Assembly (NCBI RefSeq): GCF_037101375.1
Contig: NZ_AP029019.1
Span: forward strand, 4,579,001 to 4,643,000
DNA length: 64,000 nucleotides
Reading direction: 5' to 3'
Source: Acidovorax sp. DW039
GTDB lineage: Bacteria; Pseudomonadota; Gammaproteobacteria; Burkholderiales; Burkholderiaceae_C
Shown: in pieces, positions 41,914-51,900 of the stretch
Position numbering within the stretch: the stretch's first letter is position 1
How the letters are laid out: each line of letters opens with the position of its first letter
Position numbers and translations under genes: made by a program
Notes under the pieces: generated by a model
The model's database searches: none
Told to the model about the DNA's origin: nothing
What the model saw: only the letters and a program-made list of their open reading frames with translations

Positions 41914-44082
41914 TCAGAACTGGTAGGTCACGCTGAGCAGCAAGCTGCGCGGAGTGCCGGGCATGCTGGTGGAACGCCAGTATTCTTTGTCCAGCAGGTT
42001 GGAGATAGCCAGGGTCGCGTTCCAGGGCGCAGCGCGCCAGCCGATCAGGGCGTCCCAGCGGGTGTAGCCGGGCAGACGGGTGGTGTTCGCCTCGTTGGTG
42101 TAACGGCTGCTGGTGTGCGTCACGCCCAGCTCTCCATACCAAGCACCTTCGGGCGCGTAACGCACAAACAAGTTGCCGTTGCGCTTGGCGGTATCGCGCA
42201 GGTAATTTCCTTCATTGGCGGGGACACTACGGTCGTCTACCACCTTGGCGCTCATCAGGCCTACACCGCCGCGCACGTACCACGAAGGAGCCAGACGCCC
42301 CGCCATGCTCCACTCAATCCCGCGAGAACGCTCTTTGCCCCGCACCATGTAAAGCAGGGGGTTGTTGACAGGGTCAGGCTGGTATCGGATGTTGTAGTGC
42401 TCCAACTGGTACACAGCCAGTTGGGTAGAGAGCTTGCCGTCCAGCCAATCGCTTTTGACGCCCGCCTCTATCTGCCGCGAATGCTGAGGCTCTGCATCAA
42501 AAACCGCATTGGGATCGACAGAGACTCCCAACAAGCCTCTGCCGCCATAGGGCGAAAAGCTCTTGTTGTAAGAGGTGTAGAAGCTGTGTTCCTTGACAGG
42601 TTGCCACACCACCCCCACACGGGGGCTGACCGAATTGCCAGTCGAACCACGCTGCGCTCTTGTGAGTTGGTTCTGTGTAGTGAAGTCGAAACTGTCATGA
42701 CGCGCCCCCAGCAGCAATTTCCACTGAGTGGAGAGGTGCACCAGATCTTGCACGTAGAGCGCATGCGAATGTGCCTCATGCAGGTTTTGCTGCGAGGGGT
42801 TGCCCTGAGCGGGTCGAACTGCGTTGAAGACAGGTTGCAGCGGATTGACAAAGCCGTTGCTGCTGGCCGTTGAGAACAGACGAGGATTGCGGACCTCTTC
42901 GCTGTAGTCGAGCCCCATCAACAACTCGTGCCGCATGCCAGCCAACTCCGTACTCCCGGTCAGATCCAGCGTATGGCTTGTCGTTTTGTTGCTGGTCTGC
43001 TGCCACGCGTAGCTCTGGCGGATGAGCCCGGGATTGGTACAGGTAGCGCCTGCAGACGTACGCCCCTGCGCATTGCAGTAGGTGCCCGCAAAGTAGTGGT
43101 CAAAGTCCTGACTCGCTTCACGCTTGCTGGCGACCCAACGCAGGCTCCATGCCGGGTTGAAGTCATAGCTCAGGTCGGATCGCAGTACGCGCAGACGATC
43201 TTCCACATAGTCGCCCGCCTGGGCAAAGCCCTGACGTATGGAAACACCCGCAGGCAACTGGTCATAGGCAGGCCCCCGATCTGGCACCCGCCACACGTTG
43301 TCCCAGGTGTATTGCCCGGTCCACCGCCAGCCGGTGCGGGTGTCTACAGTGATGCTGGGCGAGACCATCTCGTTCTTGTTGCGGATGCCACTGCGAAAGC
43401 TGTGCGCCTGCTCACGGTCGGCCGTCAGACGCACGGCCACATTGGGGTTGATGACCTTGTTGATGTCGAGCGTGCCGCCGTAGTTGTCCCACGAGCCGCC
43501 ACGCAGGGTCACGCTGCTTTTGGCATCAAAACGCGCCTGCTTGCTGACCAGGTTGATGACCCCACCGCCTGCGCTACGACCGTACAGGACAGACGCAGGC
43601 CCCTTGAGAATTTCGATCCGCTCCACATTCGCGGTGCTGCGGCGCACTTGGCCGCTCTCGCGCACGCCATCACGGTAGATGTCGCCAGAATCTGCCGCAA
43701 AGCCGCGGATCATCACGCCCTCGCCGCGCATGTCGTAGCTGGTGTTCACGCCGGGCACGCCATCGAGCATGGTGGCCAGGTCGTTGATGCCGTAGCTTTT
43801 GTACTTGTTGACCTCCAGCGTATCTACAGTCTGTGGAATGTCCTTGGGTGCCATGTAGGTCTTGGTCGCGGTGGTCACGCCCTCGGGCCGGACATCATCG
43901 GGGTCGTACTGCGCGCCCGTGACCTGCACCGCAGGCAGTTCCATTGCGGTGGAGTGGGGGAGCGGAGCCTCTTGCGCATGGGCCTTGCCTGCCCCGTGGC
44001 CCCAACCCACCAAGATGGCTGCGACCAGGCAGCCCAAAGGAAAACGGGCAGCCACGCCGCCCGTACCAAAATCCGAAATCAT
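41914..44082 (-). CDS. TonB-dependent siderophore receptor
   Basis: 722 residues. Signal peptide (hydrophobic core LGCLVAAILVGWGHG, cleavage at AHAQ), plug domain (MAPKDIPQTVDTLEV, TMLDGVPGVNTSYDMRGEGV, RIEILKGPASVLYGRSAGGG), and a 22-strand beta barrel ending LLLSVTYQF with terminal Phe for outer-membrane assembly. There is no N-terminal signalling (STN) domain, so transport only. A Fur-box-like sequence lies about 57 bases upstream. Its composition looks somewhat less GC-rich than its neighbours and it separates DUF350 from the aminopropyltransferase gene, so it may be a later insertion. Confidence 0.93.
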   Translation of the reverse strand: MISDFGTGGVAARFPLGCLVAAILVGWGHGAGKAHAQEAPLPHSTAMELPAVQVTGAQYDPDDVRPEGVTTATKTYMAPKDIPQTVDTLEVNKYKSYGINDLATMLDGVPGVNTSYDMRGEGVMIRGFAADSGDIYRDGVRESGQVRRSTANVERIEILKGPASVLYGRSAGGGVINLVSKQARFDAKSSVTLRGGSWDNYGGTLDINKVINPNVAVRLTADREQAHSFRSGIRNKNEMVSPSITVDTRTGWRWTGQYTWDNVWRVPDRGPAYDQLPAGVSIRQGFAQAGDYVEDRLRVLRSDLSYDFNPAWSLRWVASKREASQDFDHYFAGTYCNAQGRTSAGATCTNPGLIRQSYAWQQTSNKTTSHTLDLTGSTELAGMRHELLMGLDYSEEVRNPRLFSTASSNGFVNPLQPVFNAVRPAQGNPSQQNLHEAHSHALYVQDLVHLSTQWKLLLGARHDSFDFTTQNQLTRAQRGSTGNSVSPRVGVVWQPVKEHSFYTSYNKSFSPYGGRGLLGVSVDPNAVFDAEPQHSRQIEAGVKSDWLDGKLSTQLAVYQLEHYNIRYQPDPVNNPLLYMVRGKERSRGIEWSMAGRLAPSWYVRGGVGLMSAKVVDDRSVPANEGNYLRDTAKRNGNLFVRYAPEGAWYGELGVTHTSSRYTNEANTTRLPGYTRWDALIGWRAAPWNATLAISNLLDKEYWRSTSMPGTPRSLLLSVTYQF

Positions 44083-44138
44083 GTGAACGTCCTGAAAAGA
44101 TGCGCCGGATGGCGCAGCAGATACAAACTTCACATGTT

Positions 44139-44163
44139 AATGCAAACGAGAATGGTTTGTATT
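44139..44163 (-). promoter_or_regulatory. putative Fur box upstream of the siderophore receptor
   Basis: Minus strand ACAAACCATTCTCGTTTGCA: ATTCTC/GAGAAT core with TGCAAAC...GTTTG symmetry, similar to betaproteobacterial Fur sites. Position 57-81 bases upstream of the receptor start supports iron repression. Confidence 0.5.
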
Positions 44164-44234
44164 TATAAATTTACAAAAAGGACACACGTTTGACACTCAC
44201 GTTCAGAACGGAGTGGACGTATGCGCCCTTCTGG

Positions 44235-44456
44235 TCAGTGAATCGCCGCCGCCACGATGATGCTGATGCCCAGGCACATGGCGGCCACCACCAGGCCCAA
44301 GGCCTGGTTTTGCTTTTCGACGATTTCGCGCCACAGGTCGTACGGCGTGATCTTGTCGATGATGATGAAGGCGACCCAGAAGATGACGATGCCCATCAGG
44401 GCGTAGAGCAACGTGCCGCCGATGGACAGGGGGTGAAGCCATTCAAATTTGGTCAT
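44235..44456 (-). CDS. DUF350 membrane protein (YjfL-like), single repeat
   Basis: 73 residues with two membrane helices (about 14-36 and 50-71), carrying the DUF350 wording IIIDKITPYDLWREIVEKQN. E. coli YjfL is about 130 residues with two such units; this is a half-length form. Follows the DUF4178 gene on the same strand, in the SPFH-DUF4178-DUF350-aminopropyltransferase block. Confidence 0.85.
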   Translation of the reverse strand: MTKFEWLHPLSIGGTLLYALMGIVIFWVAFIIIDKITPYDLWREIVEKQNQALGLVVAAMCLGISIIVAAAIH

Positions 44457-44512
44457 GCTGTTCTCCGGTGAAAGTCGGGTTGTTTCGATGTCGTTGCAAT
44501 GTCATGCGCTGA

Positions 44513-46021
44513 TCACTTGTGGCCGCCGCCGGAGGAATAGCCTCCGTACGAGCCGCCTGAGCTGCGGTAGCTGGATGAGCAGTTCTCCACCCGCGGGTCG
44601 CAGCTGGAGCAGCGGCTCATGAGGATGAGCAGGATGATGATGACCACCGCGATAAGGATGATGGTGCCGCAGCCCATGCCCGACTTGGCCACGAACGGGC
44701 CCGGGTCGTCGCGCTTGAGCAGGTCCTGCTTGTCATCCAGCTTGAAGGCCTTGGCGACCACGTCGCTGCCGATCTTGTCGCCTGCCGACCAGGTCACTTC
44801 ATTGCGGCTTTGCTCCAGCGAGAGCACGCCCTTGGCGCTGCCAAAGTCGCGGTTGCTGGTTTTTTGCCCGCGGCTCACCTGCCAGTAGAACTCGCCCAGC
44901 ACGTAGGTGGTTTCGGCTTCGTAGCTGTATTTCAGCTCGTATTTGGTGCCCAGGTAAGTGGCCGTGCGCCCGTTGGACGAGAGTTGTGGCGCGCCCGTGG
45001 TGGGGCGCACCATGCTCCAGCCTTCTTCGGAATCGACCAGAAAGGCGAAGCCGCGCTTCTGGTTGTAGAGCAGGTATTCGCTCCAGCCAAAGTGCTCGTC
45101 GTCACCCGGCTCCACGCCCATGCGGTGCTGAAAGCCCACCACCTGCCACTGCACGCCTTGCAGCTGGCCCTTGCTACCCAACGGGATAAGGGGCTGCACG
45201 GGCTCGTCCTGCACGGCGGCGCGCAACTCGCCGCCCACGCCGCTGTCCAGGTCGATCAGGCTGTTGCATGAGCCGCAGGTGAGGCTTTTGGTGGTGGACA
45301 GCTGCACCTGCACCGGCGCGCCGCAATGGGGGCAGCTGAACTGCCGGCCTTTTTCTTCCTTGGCGGATTCGTCTTTCAGGCCCTGCAGCTTGAGGTCTTC
45401 CAGCAGCACGGAGCGGCCCCGCTCCACCGCAGGCGGGGTGTGGCCGTAGTCGATGCTGAGCACTTCGCCGTCGGCGCTGCGCAGCTCCACCATGTCAAAG
45501 GGGTGGCCCAGGGGCGGCAGCTTGGGCAGCTCGCCCTGGGCGGACACCAGCTGCGCACTGCCGCTGTAGGCCACGCTGTAGCTCTTGCCATTGATGGCGG
45601 TGGTCGCCCCCAGGCGGAAGCGGCTGGCCTCGGGCAGTTCGCGGCCCGGGTCGATCTTGCGGGTGAAGACGTAAGAGCCGTTGTCCTCGCCCAGGCTGGC
45701 GGTGCTTCCGTCCTGCAGGAAGGCGATCCACTCGGTCCATACGCCCGCATCGCTCTTGAACTGCAGGCGGCCAATCAGGGTGAAGGGCTGCTCCTGGCCG
45801 TCCAGCGTGATGCGCCCACTGGCAAAAAGCTGCAGCGGGCTGTGGTCGTCGAACAGCTCGGCCATCTTGCCCAGGCGCGTGAGCACATCGCCACTGCGCA
45901 CCACCGTACTCTGGCAGTAGCCGCACACGGCATGGGTGGACTGGGCGCTCTTGAACTCCACCGGCGCGCCACAGCCGGGGCAAGGTGCGCGGTAAGCGCG
46001 CTGGGTAGGGTCTGTGGCCAT
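44513..46021 (-). CDS. DUF4178 protein with two zinc ribbons and a C-terminal membrane anchor
   Basis: 502 residues. First zinc ribbon CPGCGA...CGYC (14-37), a DUF4178 domain (about 45-190; DQEQPFTLIGRLQF-like wording), a second ribbon CPHCGA...CGSC (about 228-252), a second DUF4178 domain (about 270-420), then a membrane helix (about 448-470), a cysteine pair RCSSCDP and a Gly/Ser/Tyr tail (GGSYGGYSSGGGHK). The family is a companion of polyamine synthases and DUF350 in membrane-stress neighbourhoods. No enzymatic motif. Confidence 0.87.
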   Translation of the reverse strand: MATDPTQRAYRAPCPGCGAPVEFKSAQSTHAVCGYCQSTVVRSGDVLTRLGKMAELFDDHSPLQLFASGRITLDGQEQPFTLIGRLQFKSDAGVWTEWIAFLQDGSTASLGEDNGSYVFTRKIDPGRELPEASRFRLGATTAINGKSYSVAYSGSAQLVSAQGELPKLPPLGHPFDMVELRSADGEVLSIDYGHTPPAVERGRSVLLEDLKLQGLKDESAKEEKGRQFSCPHCGAPVQVQLSTTKSLTCGSCNSLIDLDSGVGGELRAAVQDEPVQPLIPLGSKGQLQGVQWQVVGFQHRMGVEPGDDEHFGWSEYLLYNQKRGFAFLVDSEEGWSMVRPTTGAPQLSSNGRTATYLGTKYELKYSYEAETTYVLGEFYWQVSRGQKTSNRDFGSAKGVLSLEQSRNEVTWSAGDKIGSDVVAKAFKLDDKQDLLKRDDPGPFVAKSGMGCGTIILIAVVIIILLILMSRCSSCDPRVENCSSSYRSSGGSYGGYSSGGGHK

Positions 46022-46075
46022 GGAGAGGCGGTGGGCAAGAAGGCTTCACCTGCGAACAAGGGCTGAAGGCAAAAA

Positions 46076-46129
46076 ATGCCACCAGCCCTCGTTCAACAAG
46101 CGCTACAAGCTATTGAATCAATAGCAAAA
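46076..46129 (+). repeat. Comamonadaceae-type interspersed palindromic repeat, copy 7 (diverged)
   Basis: AATGCCACCAGCCCTCGTTC then AACAAGCGCTACAAGCTATT and GAATCAATAGC. Same backbone as the other copies with changes in the left arm. Lies between the DUF4178 and SPFH genes. Confidence 0.5.
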
Positions 46130-46140
46130 CCAGTGGCCGG

Positions 46141-47187
46141 TCAGACCAGTTTCTTCAGCAATTCCGCCTTCTTGGCGTCGAACTCTTCCTGCGTGAGGAT
46201 GCCCTTGGCCTTGAGGTCGCCCAGCTTTTCCAGCGTGGCCATCACGTCTTCAGGCCGCACACCCGCCGGGGCAGCGGGTGCAGCCGCAGGCGCCGCCTGG
46301 GCCGCGCCGCCTTGCAGGCCTTGCTGCAGGTTCTGCGCCAGCACCTGCCCCAGGGCGACGCCCGCGCCCAGGCCCATGGCGTCACCTGCCACGCCGCCGC
46401 CGTTGCCCGCACCTTCGGCAAACTTCGGAATGGCCTGCGCCGTTTGGTATTGCATGAACTTGCCCATGTCGTTGCCGACCATGCCCATGCCAATCTTCTG
46501 ATCGAGGATCTTCTGCAGCTCTTCGGGCAGCGAGACGTTCTGCACGGTCATGGCTTCGAGCAGCAGACCCACCTTGGCAAAGGCGGGCTGCAGCTCCTGG
46601 GCCAGCGCGTTGGCAAACGCAATCTGGTTGGCTGCTAGGTCCAGAAACGGCAACCCGCTGCTGGCAATGGCGTTGCTGATGTTCTGCAGCACCATGCCGC
46701 GCAGCTGGCCGTCCACATCGGCCACGGTGTATTCCTCGCGTGTGCCGGAGATCTCGGTGTGGAACAGCTTGGGGTCGGCAATGCGGAAGGCGTAGTTGCC
46801 GAAGGCGCGCAGGCGCACGGCACCAAAGTCCTTGTCGCGGATGGTGATGGGCTGGGGTGTGCCCCACTTCTGGTCGATCTGCTGGCGTGTGCTGAAGAAG
46901 TACACATCGCTCTTGAAGGGCGACTCAAAGAGCTTGTCCCAGTTCTTCAGGTAGGTGAGGACGGGCAGCGTCTGGGTGGTGAGCTTGTAGGTGCCAGGGC
47001 CGAACACGTCGGCCACCTTGCCTTCGTTGACGAAGATGGCCATCTGCGACTCACGAACGACGAGCGTGCCGCCGTTCTGGATTTCCATGTCGCGCATGGG
47101 GAAGCGCCAGGCGAGTGTGCCGTCGCCGTCTTCCGTCCACTGGATGATGTCAATGAACTGTTTCTTGATGAAGTCCATCAGGGCCAT
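46141..47187 (-). CDS. SPFH-domain (virion core-like) protein with C-terminal SHOCT domain
   Basis: 348 residues. N-terminal SPFH/virion-core-type domain (IQWTEDGDGTLAWRFPM, RESQMAIFVNEGKVADVFGPGTYKL) to about residue 260, an Ala/Pro linker, and SHOCT motif LEKLGDLKAKGILTQEEFDA at about 318-337, the short oligomerisation helix pair. Ribosome binding site GGGAGC precedes ATG 47187; a second ATG (MDFIKK) is three codons in. Probably a cytoplasmic membrane-associated scaffold that works with the DUF4178 protein; first gene of the block. Confidence 0.88.
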   Translation of the reverse strand: MALMDFIKKQFIDIIQWTEDGDGTLAWRFPMRDMEIQNGGTLVVRESQMAIFVNEGKVADVFGPGTYKLTTQTLPVLTYLKNWDKLFESPFKSDVYFFSTRQQIDQKWGTPQPITIRDKDFGAVRLRAFGNYAFRIADPKLFHTEISGTREEYTVADVDGQLRGMVLQNISNAIASSGLPFLDLAANQIAFANALAQELQPAFAKVGLLLEAMTVQNVSLPEELQKILDQKIGMGMVGNDMGKFMQYQTAQAIPKFAEGAGNGGGVAGDAMGLGAGVALGQVLAQNLQQGLQGGAAQAAPAAAPAAPAGVRPEDVMATLEKLGDLKAKGILTQEEFDAKKAELLKKLV

Positions 47188-47539
47188 GTGTGCTCCCAGT
47201 TGCGCTAGCGCAAGTTGAAAAGACAACCATCATAGCAACGGGGGTGTTGTGCCCAAAGCGCTTGCGGCGTGCGGGTATGGGGTGGTTGCAACAACCTGTC
47301 CGGCGGGCTGGCAGAGCCCTGTGCAAGGGGTAGGAGGCGGCGCTGTGCGGCATGAACAAGGCATGACCAGGCGGGCAGTGCAAAGAGCGGCAGGCCTGGG
47401 CGGAGGCCACCCCATTCATAGCCTCTATCTGCAAATTAGGTCTTATTGATTGGCCATTGCTATTGAGAATGCCTACCATTTCATCCATGCCGCAGTGCAC
47501 CCGCCTGCATTGCAACACCACAGACCGAAGGAGCCCGCC
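47188..47539. other. non-coding region between SPFH and DUF2061 genes
   Basis: 352 bases with no gene I can support and no repeat copy. Only its right end carries the ribosome binding site of the DUF2061 gene. Confidence 0.5.
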
Positions 47540-47806
47540 ATGTCCCACATCCGCCGCATCGCCAGCCAGAACAAGACCATGCTGCTCAAGACCGGCAGCT
47601 ACTACATCATCCACATCTGCGTAGCCGCCATGGTGGCCTATGCCGTCACGGGCAATCTGCTGGCATCGCTCACTTTGAGCCTGCTGGAGCCCACGGTGCA
47701 GGCGGTGGCCTTCTTCTTCCATGAAAAGGCGTGGGACCGGGCTGGCCGCAGCAATGCCAGTGCCGCGGAAAAAGCTGCAGCAGCCCAGGCTGCCCAACCC
47801 GCCTGA
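47540..47806 (+). CDS. DUF2061 membrane protein
   Basis: 88 residues. Start chosen at ATG 47540 with AAGGAGCCCGCC ahead of it. The conserved segment LKTGSYYIIHICVAAMVAYA, VTGNLLASLTLSLLEPTVQA and FFFHEKAWDR matches DUF2061, small inner-membrane proteins with two helices and no known function. A short Ala-rich tail follows. Confidence 0.85.
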   Translation: MSHIRRIASQNKTMLLKTGSYYIIHICVAAMVAYAVTGNLLASLTLSLLEPTVQAVAFFFHEKAWDRAGRSNASAAEKAAAAQAAQPA

Positions 47807-47818
47807 GGGGAGACGGCC

Positions 47819-47962
47819 ATGAACGTCCTGCAACGCCCCCAGTCATCGCCCACGTCGCCCACTTCAGGCACATCTCGCGGCACTTGCAAAGCAGAGGCCG
47901 CCGCAGGCGGCTTCTCCTACTGGCTGCAGCAGCGCCTGGCGCTGTGGGCGCATTGCCTGTGA
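47819..47962 (+). CDS. possible 47-residue protein
   Basis: ATG 47819 has a strong GAGGGGAGA ribosome binding site and lies 12 bases after the DUF2061 stop. The product starts MNVLQRPQSSPTSPTSG and ends SYWLQQRLALWAHCL. Compositionally simple, no family recognised; the site and spacing are the only support. Confidence 0.4.
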   Translation: MNVLQRPQSSPTSPTSGTSRGTCKAEAAAGGFSYWLQQRLALWAHCL

Positions 47963-47968
47963 CGTGGC

Positions 47969-48523
47969 TCAGTGCCCCGCAAAGTCCACCAGTGTGAAGA
48001 GCGGCAAGCCCGACTCGCGCAGACGGGCTGAGCCGCCCAGTTCGGGCAGGTCCACAATCGCAGCCCCTTCGGTCACGGTGGCCCCCAGCTTCTCCAGCAG
48101 GCGGCGCCCGGCCATCATGGTGCCGCCGGTGGCAATCAGGTCGTCAATCAGCAGCACGCGGTCGCCGGGTTTGACGGCGTCGGTGTGCAGTTCCACCGTG
48201 GCACTGCCGTATTCCAGTTCGTAGGTTTCCTCCACGGTGGTGAAAGGCAGCTTGCCTTTCTTGCGGATGGGCACGAACCCCACGTTCAGTTCATACGCCA
48301 CCACGGCCCCCAGGATGAAGCCACGCGCATCCAGCCCGGCCACCACGTCGGGGCGCAGGGCCTTGTCCATGTAGCGGTGCACAAAGGCGTCAATCAGCAC
48401 GCGAAACACCTTGGGGTCTTGCAGCAGCGGCGTGATGTCGCGGAACTGCACGCCCGGTGCGGGCCAGTCAGGCACGGTGCGGATGTGTTGACGAAGATAC
48501 TGGTTGACGCTGAAGGACTGCAT
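47969..48523 (-). CDS. apt: adenine phosphoribosyltransferase
   Basis: 184 residues. PRPP-binding loop [17 protein letters not shown] (about 122-138), the DARGFILGA motif, and [11 protein letters not shown]. Salvages adenine to AMP with PRPP. Start at [20 protein letters not shown], the usual N-terminus; an upstream extension has no similarity. Convergent with the DUF2061 pair; its promoter region carries the direct and inverted repeats at 48578-48645. Confidence 0.96.
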   Translation of the reverse strand: MQSFSVNQYLRQHIRTVPDWPAPGVQFRDITPLLQDPKVFRVLIDAFVHRYMDKALRPDVVAGLDARGFILGAVVAYELNVGFVPIRKKGKLPFTTVEETYELEYGSATVELHTDAVKPGDRVLLIDDLIATGGTMMAGRRLLEKLGATVTEGAAIVDLPELGGSARLRESGLPLFTLVDFAGH

Positions 48524-48577
48524 GAAAAAACGGCTTGAAGCCGTGAGATAGATCGGAAAAAGCAGAGAAAACCCGCA

Positions 48578-48645
48578 TTGCCAAGCGAAGGGTGCGTATG
48601 GGGGCGACCTGTGAACGGCGCTTGGCAACAACGAAGGGTGCGTAT
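48578..48645. promoter_or_regulatory. paired direct repeats overlapping an inverted repeat
   Basis: CGAAGGGTGCGTAT occurs at 48586-48599 and 48632-48645. Overlapping the first copy is an inverted repeat TTGCCAAGCG (48578-48587) / CGCTTGGCAA (48619-48628). It is placed 55-122 bases upstream of the apt start, in the 440-base divergent gap to the GGDEF/EAL gene. Looks like a two-site operator or small duplication; the factor is unknown. The rest of 48524-48963 holds no gene I can support. Confidence 0.5.
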
Positions 48646-48963
48646 TGTTCCAAATTGTGTGCGTCCGTGCCCAGTTGTCTGCACAATGGCACCCAAGGGC
48701 GCGCACCACATGTGGGTGACAGAGGCTGGGATGCGCGACCCAGCGAAGCGGCCCTGAACTGGAGGACTACGCATGGAATCGACACCCCCACACCGGGAAC
48801 AGACGGCAAGCTGCGGCTTTGCGCGGGCGGTGCATCGACCCTCTCAGCCCTTGCAAGAGCACGGGCAAGACATGCAGCGTGCAGCCCCATGCATGCTCCC
48901 CCTGGCAGACTTTGCAGACATCCGTCTGCCCGCGCTGACCTGCTGATACCGCGCCCCCGCCCC

Positions 48964-51900
48964 ATGCCCATCACCGTTTTGTTGATCGACAACGACCCGG
49001 CGCATGCCCAGTCGCTGGTGACTGCCCTGGCTGACCCCTGGCTGGGCTGGCGCGTGGAAGTAGCCAGCACCGTGCAGGCGGGGCGCGAGCGCCTGCGCCA
49101 GCAGGGGGTAGACATTGTGGTGTGCACCCGGCAGGTGGAGGACGGCACCGCGTTCGACGTGCTGGAGACACTGCAGGGTATTCCGGCCCTGATTGTGGTG
49201 CGACCGGGCGAGGAGGGGCACGCCGCGCACGCCATGCGCCATGGTTTTGCCGACTTTGCCGTGCAGGATGCCGGGTTGAACTACCTGCTGGCACTGCCAG
49301 CGCAGATCGAGGCCATTCTGGAGCGCAGCACCAGCGCCCGGGCACGCCGCACGGCAGAAGCCATGCTGGCACGCCAGCATCGGCTGCTGCAGGCGATCTC
49401 CAGAGCCCAGGCGGTGTTCATCAGCAATGACCAGCCGCAAGCGGCCTTTGAAACACTGCTGGAAGAGCTGATGGAGCTCACGCGCAGCAGCTTCGGTCTG
49501 GTGGGCCATGTGCAGCGCACGCCTGCAGAGCCCCCTGCCCTGCTGGTGCATGCACTCACCGATATCCGCTGGGACGAAATGACGCGCATGCGCACGGTGC
49601 GCCGCTCCCACGGGGCACTGGAGCTGTGCGATCCCCTGTCGCTGGTGGGCGCAGCGCTCGCCAGCGAGCAAGCCGTCATCGTCAACGATGCCAGCACCGA
49701 CCCACGCTGCCAGCGCTGGCCCGCCGGGCTGCCCGCCTTGCAAAGCTGTCTGTGCCTGCCCATCCATGCGGCGCAGGAAATGGTGGCGCTGGTGTTGCTG
49801 GCCAATTGCCCCAATGGCTACGCGCTGGCCGACATCCAGTTCCCACAGCCGCTGCTGAGCACCATTGGCCAGCTGGAGATGGCGCGGCGCGCCCAGGAGG
49901 AGCGACGCAATCTGGATGCTGAACTGATGCGCACCAGCGCGCTGCTGTGCGAAAAGTCCGACGCCCTGCAGGCCACCCTGGCCAGCGTGGCGCAAGGGAT
50001 TGTGAAAGTGGACGCCGACGGCCGCATCCGCGTCTACAACCAGCGGTATCTGGAGTTGCTGGAGCTGCCGGAGGAATTCCTCTCCCGCGAGCCCAGCCAC
50101 GAAGACATCGTGCGCTATCAAACCGAGCGGGGCGACTTCGGCATGGGGTTCGAGCTGATCGAAGCCCCTGCACGAGCCTATGTGCAGGCCGAATACGCAG
50201 CCCAGGGGCGTGGCCACAGCATTCCCGAAACCTACGTGCGCCGCACGCAGGCTGGCCGCTATCTGGAAGTGCGCTCGCGTTCCATGCCGGATGGCGGGCT
50301 GGTGCGCACCTTTACCGACGTGACCGACTACCTGGGCACCCTGGAAGCCTTGCGCCAGAGCGAAGCGCGCTGGCGCAGCCTGACGGACCTGTCTTCCGAC
50401 TGGTACTGGGAGCAGGATGCGCAGCTGCGCTTTGTGCGGCTGAACGGACGCCCTGTGGAAGACCTGGGGCTGGACGCGCAGGCCTTTTATGGCCGCACCC
50501 TGTGGGAGCTGCCCAACACCTTTGTCAGCGACACCCTGTGGGGAGAACACCGCTCACAGGTGCAGGCCCACGAGGTGTTTCAGGACTTCGAGATGCAGCG
50601 CCAGGGGCCGGACGGGCAAATGGTGTGGGTGTCGGTGAGCGGCGAGCCCATCTTCGACCAGCATGGCCGGTTTGCTGGCTACCGGGGGGTGGCGCGCGAC
50701 ATCACCCAGCGCAAGAGTTCAGAGGCAGAAATCCAGCGCCTGGCGTTCTACGACGAGCTGACCGGCCTGCCCAACCGCCGCCTGCTGATGGACCGGCTGG
50801 AGCGCGCCGTGGCCACCTGCGCACGGGACAGCACCCACGGTGCGCTGCTGTTTCTGGACCTGGACAACTTCAAGGGCATCAACGACACCCTGGGCCACGA
50901 GTGGGGCGACCGCCTGCTCAGGCAGGTGGCGGAGCGCATCAGCGCCAGTGTGCGCGCCAGCGATACCGTGGCCCGGCTGGGGGGCGACGAGTTTGTGCTG
51001 GTGCTGCAAGGCCTGCACGAGGAACAGACCGAGGCGGCCGTGGAGGCCGAACTGGTGGCCCAGAAGGTGCTGCAAAACCTGACCCGCCCTTATGCGCTCG
51101 AAGGCGCAGTGCTGCACAGCACCCCCAGCATCGGCATCACCCTGTTCCATGACGGTGGGCAGTCGCTGCAGGAACTGCTCAAGCGGGCAGACTTGGCGAT
51201 GTACCAGGCCAAGGCGCAAGGCCGTAACACGCTGTGCTTCTTCGACCCGGCCATGCAGGCGGCCGCCACGGCACGCTCGGCGCTGGAGGGCGATATCCGT
51301 GCTGGCATCGAGCGGCAGGAGTTCATGCTGCATTACCAGCCCGTGGTCAATGCACAAGGGCAGGTGCTGGGGGCCGAGGCGCTGGTGCGCTGGCGGCATC
51401 CGCAGCGGGGCATGGTGCCACCGGGCGAGTTCATCTCGCTGGCAGAGCAGACGGGGCTGATCCTGCCGCTGGGCAGGCAGGTGCTGCGCATGGCCTGCGC
51501 CCAACTGGCGCGCTGGGGCCAGCAGGCCACCACCAGCCACTGGACAGTATCTGTGAACGTGAGCGCGCAAGAGTTCAAGCACCCCGACTTCGTCGCCCAG
51601 GTGTGGCAGGCGCTGAAAGAGGCGGGCGCGAGCCCCCAGCAACTCAAGATCGAGCTGACCGAAAGCCTGCTGCTGCAGGATGTGGAAGACAGCATCGCCA
51701 AGATGCGGGCGCTGCGCGAGCAGGGCGTGGGCTTTTCGCTGGATGACTTTGGCACGGGCTACTCGTCGCTGAGCTACCTCAAACGCCTGCCGCTGGACCA
51801 GCTCAAGATTGACCAGAGCTTTGTGCGCGATGTGCTCACCGACCCCAACGATGCCGCGATTGCCTGCACCATCGTGGCCCTGGCCCAGAGCCTGGGGCTG

